This document shows, in pieces, positions 6,591 to 10,968 of a stretch of 10,968 nucleotides of DNA (position 1 is the first letter of the stretch; each line of letters starts with the position of its first letter). Made by a program: the position numbers and the translations under genes. The stretch spans positions 1-10,968 of the forward strand of contig CAZIOR010000021.1 of the NCBI GenBank assembly GCA_964540925.1, in the 5' to 3' direction. The notes beneath the pieces were generated by a model. It was given only the letters and a program-made list of their open reading frames with translations. It was not told where the DNA came from and made no database searches. Origin of the DNA: CAZFRF01 sp964540925 (GTDB lineage: Bacteria; Patescibacteriota; Microgenomatia; Levybacterales; UBA12049).

Positions 6591-7547
6591 ATGTTAATTA
6601 AAGAAAACATTTCGCTTAAAGATTTTAGTAATTTTAAAATTGGTGGAAATGCAAGATATTTTTTAGAAGTAAAAAGTGTTGAGGATTTAAAACTTGGCAT
6701 AGAAGAATGGAGAGAAGTTTCTGCAACTTTTTCTGACTCCGAAAAAAGAATCTTCATTTTAGGCGGAGGAACGAATATTTTATTTTCTGACTTAGGATTT
6801 AATGGTTTAGTAATTAAAAATTCAATTAATTTTATTGAAAGAAAAGGGGATTTAATAATGGTGGGCGGAGGAACTGCTTGGTCGGATTTGGTTAATTTTT
6901 GTATAGACAATAGTTTATCTGGTCTTGAATGGTCAGGAGGACTCCCAGGGACCGTAGGAGGAGCGGTAAGGGGTAATGCCGGCGCGTATCAGGGAGAAAC
7001 AAAAGACTTACTTACTGAAGTTGAAAGTTTAGATTTAGATACTTTGCAGACAAAAATTAGAAATAACACTGATTGTAATTTTAGTTATAGAAATAGCATT
7101 TTCAAAACAGGTGAGGGAGAAAGAGAGATTGTTATTAAAGTTACGTTTAAATTAACAAAAGGTGATCAAATTGTAATCAGAGCTGGTTTTCAGGAAAAAA
7201 TAGATTCTAGAAAAAGTAAACATCCTTTGGAATATCCCAATGTTGGAAGTATTTTTAAAAATGTACCTGTTGAAAAATTTGATACTAAACAGTTTCTTTA
7301 TGAGTTAGCCCAATACGTTAAAAATGATCCATTTCCAGTTATACCAACAGCAAAGATTAATTTTTTAACCGGTGTAAAAGGGGAACAAGTGGGCGATGCT
7401 CAGCTTTCAGAAAAACATACAAATTTTATTGTAAATTTAGGAAACGCAAGTTCTGCAGATGTAAAAAATTTAATTCAGCAGATAAAGTCTAAAGTAAAAG
7501 AAAAATTTAATGTAGAGCTAGAAGAAGAGATAATGATTGTAAATTAA
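6591..7547 (+). CDS. murB: UDP-N-acetylenolpyruvoylglucosamine reductase MurB
   Basis: A 318-residue cytosolic flavoenzyme that reduces UDP-GlcNAc-enolpyruvate to UDP-MurNAc with NADPH, the second committed step of peptidoglycan precursor synthesis. FAD-binding segments are LGGGTNILFSD (57-67) and LEWSGGLPGTVGGAVRGNAGAY (112-133). Catalytic residues by family position are Arg167 in FSYRNSIF, Ser220 in NVGSIFKN and a Glu in the C-terminal LEEEI (about 310-314). KGEQVGDAQLSEKHTNFIVN (263-282) matches the family's late motif. Tyr166-Arg167 and the compact length are consistent with the shorter type II MurB. The ATG follows the htrA stop after a single base, so it is probably translated from the same message; this points to an organism that makes its own cell wall precursors. 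Confidence 0.95.
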   Translation: MLIKENISLKDFSNFKIGGNARYFLEVKSVEDLKLGIEEWREVSATFSDSEKRIFILGGGTNILFSDLGFNGLVIKNSINFIERKGDLIMVGGGTAWSDLVNFCIDNSLSGLEWSGGLPGTVGGAVRGNAGAYQGETKDLLTEVESLDLDTLQTKIRNNTDCNFSYRNSIFKTGEGEREIVIKVTFKLTKGDQIVIRAGFQEKIDSRKSKHPLEYPNVGSIFKNVPVEKFDTKQFLYELAQYVKNDPFPVIPTAKINFLTGVKGEQVGDAQLSEKHTNFIVNLGNASSADVKNLIQQIKSKVKEKFNVELEEEIMIVN

Positions 7548-8043
7548 TTTTTGTATCCCGAGAAATAGTCCATTCTAATTTTCTCCTCAGAAATTTTCAG
7601 CTTTTTTAATATTTCAAAAACACTTTCTACCATTGGATCTGGTCCAGAAATATAATAAATGTTTTTAGTGTTTATGTATTTTTTTAATANNNNNNNNNNN
7701 NNNNNNNNNNNNNNNNNNNNNNNNNNNNNNNNNNNNNNNNNNNNNNNNNNNNNNNNNNNNNNNNNNNNNNNNNNNNNNNNNNNNNNNNNATTTTTAAATT
7801 AAATAATGCCTGTTTAAATGTACTAGAGTTTTTATATATTCGGGTAGTAATGGAGGGTAGTTTTTCAAATGGAGAAGAGGAGATTGTAAAAAATCTTTGT
7901 TTGCCTCTTAAATCAGAATTTTTGTGATCTAAGGAATAGATTAAATACTGCCCGGGTGACCAGGTTAATTTTTTGTCTGGCTTAAAAATGAAAGTATAAA
8001 TATTGCCAATTTCATGTTTTTTTTCAACGAGGGTTAATTTCAT
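7544..8043 (-). CDS. Flavin/NAD(P)H oxidoreductase of the ferredoxin-reductase (FNR) family, interrupted by an assembly gap
   Basis: Two parts of one gene flank a run of N. The right part (8043 down to 7790, 84 codons) begins MKLTLVEKKHEIG and carries the FAD-binding barrel, with WSPGQYLIY (28-36) and RFFTISSSP (50-58), the RxFS/T motif that grips FAD. The left part (7689 down to 7544, 47 codons plus TAA) has NIYYISGPDPMVESVFEIL and ends DYFSGYKN, the normal FNR C terminus for NAD(P) binding. The missing middle would hold the NAD(P) Rossmann core. The enzyme passes electrons between NAD(P)H, FAD and an unknown acceptor; no Fe-S domain is visible. The ATG at 8043 is chosen because it starts the FNR fold and lies 6 bases past an extended -10. 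Its stop overlaps the murB stop by three bases (7544-7547 shared region). It is divergent from the antiporter gene. Confidence 0.82.
7690..7789. other. Assembly gap of exactly 100 N
   Basis: A run of exactly 100 N, a conventional placeholder for unknown length. It lies inside the FNR-like gene. Its literal length would break the frame, because the flanks (254 and 146 coding bases) need a gap length that leaves remainder 2 on division by 3, and 100 leaves 1. A whole FNR module of about 220-250 residues implies roughly 270-360 missing bases. Confidence 0.95.
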
Positions 8044-8072
8044 TTTACAAATATACCAAAGCTTGTTATAAA
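8044..8072 (+). promoter_or_regulatory. Promoter of the CPA2 antiporter gene, leaderless GTG start
   Basis: A -35 TTTACA (8044-8049; five of six match), a 17-base spacer and an extended -10 TGTTATAAA (hexamer 8067-8072). The GTG start at 8079 is exactly 6 bases past the -10, so the transcript is expected to start at the start codon. The -35 begins directly next to the ATG of the divergent FNR gene. Confidence 0.75.
8050..8058 (-). promoter_or_regulatory. Extended -10 promoter of the FNR-like gene, overlapping the antiporter promoter
   Basis: On the minus strand TGGTATATT is an extended -10 with hexamer TATATT (8050-8055). Exactly 6 bases (8044-8049) lie between it and the ATG at 8043, and those same bases are the -35 of the antiporter promoter on the other strand. 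The -35 here is poor (TATATA, 8073-8078), which also covers the bases between the antiporter -10 and its GTG. Confidence 0.6.
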
Positions 8073-8078
8073 TATATA

Positions 8079-9761
8079 GTGGATAGAATTTTTCTAGATT
8101 TAACTTTAGTAATTTGTTTAGCTTCAGTATTTTCAATAATTTTCAAACTGCTTAAGCAGCCTGAAATTTTAGCATATATTTTAACTGGTATTGTCATTTC
8201 CTCGTTACAATTTTTTGGTCAAACTAGTCATCCATTTTTACAAACTCTTTCACAAATCGGTGTTACTTTGCTTTTGTTTATGGTTGGTTTGGAAATCAGA
8301 ATTTCTGAACTATTATCAATGGGAAAAGTGTTAGTTATTGCTTCTTTGTGGCAGATATTGGTGACTTTTGGTTTAGGATTTTTGCTATCAGGCTTTTTCG
8401 GATTTGATATGTTGGGTAGCTTTTATGTGGCTAGTGCCTTAACATTTTCCTCAACTATTATTGTTGTTAAACTTTTGTCTGATCAACATGAGTTACATAG
8501 TTTGCATGCAAAATTTTCCCTAGGTATTTTGCTCGCACAAGATATTTTTGCAATGGCAATTTTAATGTTTTTATCAGGCTTTGGAAAAGATACGAGTATA
8601 AACCCAGTTTTAAATTTTAGTTTAATCTTAGTTAAAGGAGTATTGTTGATTGGTCTTATTGTACTTTTATCTAAAAAACTTTTCCCTCATTTGATTGAAA
8701 AAATAGCCAAGAGTTCAGAGACAATATTTTTAGCAAGCCTTGGTTGGGTATTTGGCTTAGCAGCCTTAGTTAGTTCGAAGTTTATTGGTTTTTCTATTGA
8801 AATTGGTGGATTTTTAGCTGGTGTTGCATTGGCTAATTCTTTAGTTAATTATCAAATTATTGCTAAGGCTAAAATTTTAAGAGATTTTTTTATAGTTATC
8901 TTTTTTGTCTTACTTGGTTTAGAAATGTCTTTTGCTAACATTAAGGAAATAATTGTTCCAGCAATTTTTCTTTCCTTGTTTGTTTTAGTAGTAAAACCCT
9001 TTGTTGTTATGGTCTTACTAGGTATAATGGGGTATAGAAAAAGAACTTCATTTTTAACCGGAATTTCTTTATCACAAATATCAGAATTTTCTTTAATCTT
9101 AGTCTTTTTAGGATATAAGCTTGGGCATTTAGACGAAAAAACTGTTTCTTTACTTACTTTAGTTGGTTTAATAACTTTTGCAGTTTCAACCTATTTAATT
9201 GCGCATTGGAAAAATTTATATAAAAAATTTGCTAATAAATTAGATTTATTAGAAAGAGAGAGTGTTAAGAAAGAAGAAGCAGAAGAAGAGGGTTTAGAGG
9301 CTCTTGATAACCATGTAGTTGTTGTTGGAGGAGACCAAATGGGAGACTCAATAATAGAAGCCTTAGAAGATCAGAAGGTAGATATTGTTATGGTAGATTT
9401 TGACCCAAATATTTTAAAGAAAATGAAACAAAAAAAAGTATATAGACTATTTGGTGATATTTCAGATTTAGATATTCAACAAAGAGCAAAAATTGATAGT
9501 GCAAAAATGGTTATTTCGACAATTCCAGATACAGAGGATAATTTAATGCTCCTTAGGGAGTTAAGGCGAGAAAATAGAAGAGCAAAAATAGTTATGATGG
9601 CAATTGAAGGAAAAGAAGCAAAAACTCTATATAAAGCAGGTGCAGATTATGTCATATTGCCTCATTTAGCTGGCGGGAGACAAATTGCTAATTTAATTGC
9701 TAAGAATGGAATTGAAGGCCTAGAAAAATTAAAAGAAAAAGATAGAGTTTACTTACGCTAG
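8079..9761 (+). CDS. CPA2-family monovalent cation:proton antiporter (Kef-type) with C-terminal TrkA-N domain
   Basis: A 560-residue inner-membrane transporter that should exchange K+ or Na+ for protons. Residues 1-380 are hydrophobic, with about 12 membrane segments. Family motifs are FSSTIIVVKLL (123-133), LLAQDIFAMA (151-160) with the key Asp155 of the QD pair, IEIGGFLAGVALA (240-252) and LSQISEFSLILV (331-342). A charged linker (386-409, rich in Lys and Glu) leads to a Rossmann-type TrkA-N domain (about 411-535), VVVVGGDQMGDSI with Asp440 in MVDFDP at the end of the second strand, as in NAD(H) binders. The first loop reads GGDQMG, so the second Gly of GxGxxG is Asp. No TrkA-C domain follows; the protein ends soon after. 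I start at GTG 8079, supported by the promoter. It is divergent from a flavin reductase-like gene and its stop overlaps prfA by 9 bases. Confidence 0.9.
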   Translation: MDRIFLDLTLVICLASVFSIIFKLLKQPEILAYILTGIVISSLQFFGQTSHPFLQTLSQIGVTLLLFMVGLEIRISELLSMGKVLVIASLWQILVTFGLGFLLSGFFGFDMLGSFYVASALTFSSTIIVVKLLSDQHELHSLHAKFSLGILLAQDIFAMAILMFLSGFGKDTSINPVLNFSLILVKGVLLIGLIVLLSKKLFPHLIEKIAKSSETIFLASLGWVFGLAALVSSKFIGFSIEIGGFLAGVALANSLVNYQIIAKAKILRDFFIVIFFVLLGLEMSFANIKEIIVPAIFLSLFVLVVKPFVVMVLLGIMGYRKRTSFLTGISLSQISEFSLILVFLGYKLGHLDEKTVSLLTLVGLITFAVSTYLIAHWKNLYKKFANKLDLLERESVKKEEAEEEGLEALDNHVVVVGGDQMGDSIIEALEDQKVDIVMVDFDPNILKKMKQKKVYRLFGDISDLDIQQRAKIDSAKMVISTIPDTEDNLMLLRELRRENRRAKIVMMAIEGKEAKTLYKAGADYVILPHLAGGRQIANLIAKNGIEGLEKLKEKDRVYLR

Positions 9762-10664
9762 GGGAGCCTCTGTCGTTTCTTGTTGATCTAATTCGCGCAT
9801 TGCTTCTATAACCTTATCGATTTCTCCCTCCATAATTACTGGTAAATTGCTAAAATTTCTATTAATTCTGTGATCTGTTAATCTGTCTTGAGGGAAGTTA
9901 TAGGTTCTTATTTTTTCCGCTCTCATTCCGTGTCCGACTTGAGTTGCTTTAAGACCGGCAATTTCACCGTGTTGTTTTTCAACTTCTTGTTCCCAAAGTT
10001 TTGCTCTTAACATTTCTAAGGCGATTTCTCTGTTTTGCGCTTGAAATCTTTGAGTCTGGCAGGTAACAACAATACCGGTTGGCCTATGCTTAAGTCTAAC
10101 AGCAGTTGAAACCTTATTAACGTTTTGACCTCCATGACCACCAGCTCTAAATGCTTCAAATTCAATATCTTCTGGGTTAATGTGTAAATCAATATCTTCA
10201 AGTTCTGGTAATACTGAAACAGTTGCAGTTGAAGTGTGAACTCTACCGCGTTTTTCTGTGGTTGGAATTCTTTGTACCCTGTGAACTCCTGCTTCGTATT
10301 TAAATGTTTCAAATGCACCCTTACCATTTACTTTGATAACATCATCATCTAAGCTTTCTACTTTAAATCCATGCATCTGGGCATACCTAGAATACATACG
10401 CAAAAGCTCTTGGCCCCAAAGACTAGCTTCGTCTCCGCCAGCAGCACCTGAGGCTTGAATAATGACGTTTCTTTCATCTAAGTCTCCACCAGAATTTTCT
10501 TCCTCACTTGACCCGTAGGTTGCTAAAATGGCTTGTTTTTGGTTTTCTAAATCAGTTATTTCAGCTGTAGCTAATTCTGCCATTTGAGGATCTTCAAGAA
10601 GTTTTTTTGTTTCTTCAATTTTACTATCCAAATCAGCAAGTTGTACTTGTCTATAGTCTTCCAT
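9753..10664 (-). CDS. prfA: Peptide chain release factor 1, with short N-terminal domain
   Basis: A 303-residue class I release factor that ends translation at UAA and UAG. The tripeptide PxT that reads the stop codon is PTT at 134-136 (HRVQRIPTTE), which marks RF1 rather than RF2 (SPF). The catalytic GGQ is at 178-180 in RAGGHGGQNVNKVSTAVRL. Before it, LDERNVIIQASGAAGGDEASLW (62-83) matches the usual DERNxxxEIRAGTGGDEA with one extra residue. The C-terminal TYNFPQDRLTDHRIN (254-268) is typical. Relative to the usual 355-360 residues, about 50-60 N-terminal residues of domain 1 are missing; no upstream in-frame start exists, because the bL31 stop is only four codons away in the same frame. 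The core is intact, so it should be active. The stop overlaps the antiporter gene. Confidence 0.93.
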   Translation of the reverse strand: MEDYRQVQLADLDSKIEETKKLLEDPQMAELATAEITDLENQKQAILATYGSSEEENSGGDLDERNVIIQASGAAGGDEASLWGQELLRMYSRYAQMHGFKVESLDDDVIKVNGKGAFETFKYEAGVHRVQRIPTTEKRGRVHTSTATVSVLPELEDIDLHINPEDIEFEAFRAGGHGGQNVNKVSTAVRLKHRPTGIVVTCQTQRFQAQNREIALEMLRAKLWEQEVEKQHGEIAGLKATQVGHGMRAEKIRTYNFPQDRLTDHRINRNFSNLPVIMEGEIDKVIEAMRELDQQETTEAPLA

Positions 10665-10676
10665 AGGGGAGTTGGC

Positions 10677-10967
10677 TTATCCAATCTCTGCCAACATTTC
10701 TTTTAAGGTTTTTGGAGCGTTATCTTGTTTCTTTGTTTCTTTAGCTTTTTTAGTTACATGGAATTCGGTTGCTTTTTCTTGTTTATTTTTAAACTTCTGA
10801 ATTCTTGAAGCTGAATCTACGAATCTTTGTTCGCCAGTATAGAATGGATGACAATTTGAGCAAAGTTCCACATGAATTACTTCCTGGGTTGAACCAGTTG
10901 TAAATTTATTTCCACATGCGCAAATGACTTGTGCATCAAAATATTGTGGGTGAATTGCTTGTTTCAT
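10677..10967 (-). CDS. rpmE: Large ribosomal subunit protein bL31, zinc-binding (C+) type, with extended tail
   Basis: A 96-residue bL31, at the 50S central protuberance and its bridge to the 30S. Four Cys (16, 18, 36, 39) in VICACGNKF and LCSNCHPFYTG form the zinc site of the C+ type, and GEQRFVDSASRIQKF (45-59) is the family's conserved end. Residues about 62-96 are a Lys/Glu-rich extension absent from the roughly 70-residue E. coli protein. The start ATG lies one base from the window edge, so its promoter is not visible. It is followed 12 bases later by prfA in the same reading frame; rpmE-prfA adjacency is common in bacteria, and the two are probably one transcript. Confidence 0.95.
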   Translation of the reverse strand: MKQAIHPQYFDAQVICACGNKFTTGSTQEVIHVELCSNCHPFYTGEQRFVDSASRIQKFKNKQEKATEFHVTKKAKETKKQDNAPKTLKEMLAEIG

Positions 10968-10968
10968 A

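Noticed and set aside
6566..6910. Minus-strand open frame of 114 codons inside murB
   Set aside because: Opposite conserved FAD-binding segments of murB; low-complexity product.
8044..8136. Longer N terminus for the FNR-like gene starting at 8136
   Set aside because: The extra residues are a Lys/Leu/Tyr-rich stretch read through both promoters and into the antiporter gene; the fold begins at the ATG at 8043.
10016..10327. Second minus-strand frame of 103 codons inside prfA
   Set aside because: Same strand, shifted frame across the GGQ region; the conserved RF1 reading is decisive.
1..10968. Reassigned UGA codon as in Gracilibacteria/SR1
   Set aside because: All genes have full-length frames with no in-frame TGA and use TGG for Trp and GGN for Gly.
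1..10968. CRISPR array, insertion sequence, tRNA or riboswitch
   Set aside because: No spaced direct repeats, transposase, terminal repeats or cloverleaf-like sequence seen; intergenic spaces are too short.

Overview
The window is about 11 kb of low-GC, gene-dense bacterial DNA with 14 protein genes (11 intact, one cut at the left edge, one interrupted by an assembly gap, and one ending a base from the right edge). There are no RNA genes, mobile elements or CRISPR arrays, and no gene-free stretch over 300 bases apart from the 100-N gap at 7690-7789. Compact genes, very short spacers, almost no Shine-Dalgarno sequences, a shortened release factor 1, and an rpsF-ssb-rpsR cluster with no rplI after it all suggest a Candidate Phyla Radiation (Patescibacteria) genome, perhaps Microgenomates-like. 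That placement is inferred from protein and gene-order style, not from a marker search. All 14 genes end in TAA (12) or TAG (2). None ends in TGA, and the reading frames are intact without reading TGA as sense, so the standard bacterial code applies.

Layout from left to right. (1) The end of ychF/OLA1 (+) runs into a convergent GNAT acetyltransferase (-). (2) A divergent promoter region serves the GNAT gene and a lone FabF-type ketoacyl-ACP synthase (+), followed by a YfiH/laccase-domain protein (+) that lacks one expected metal-ligand histidine. (3) The translation and replication cluster rpsF-ssb-rpsR (+). (4) An envelope cluster (+) of an S41 carboxyl-terminal processing protease, an HtrA/DegP-type serine protease and murB. 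(5) A flavin/NAD reductase-like gene (-), broken by the gap, lies divergent to a CPA2 cation/proton antiporter with a cytosolic TrkA-N domain (+); both promoters fit in 35 bp. (6) On the minus strand, rpmE (bL31) is followed by a short prfA (RF1), convergent with the antiporter.

The most interesting signal is the promoter design. At four genes an extended -10 hexamer (TGnTATAnT-like) ends exactly 6 nt before the start codon, so transcription should begin at or next to the first base of the start codon and give leaderless mRNAs; two further genes are nearly so. Other points worth a second look are the back-to-back antiporter/reductase promoters, the same-frame arrangement of bL31 and RF1 separated by one UAA and four codons, a four-cysteine insert in the S41 protease, the missing metal ligand in the YfiH-like protein, an isolated ketoacyl synthase, and three convergent gene pairs that overlap at their 3' ends. 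I see no clearly new multi-gene system. The reductase-antiporter pair is the best candidate for an undescribed functional module.
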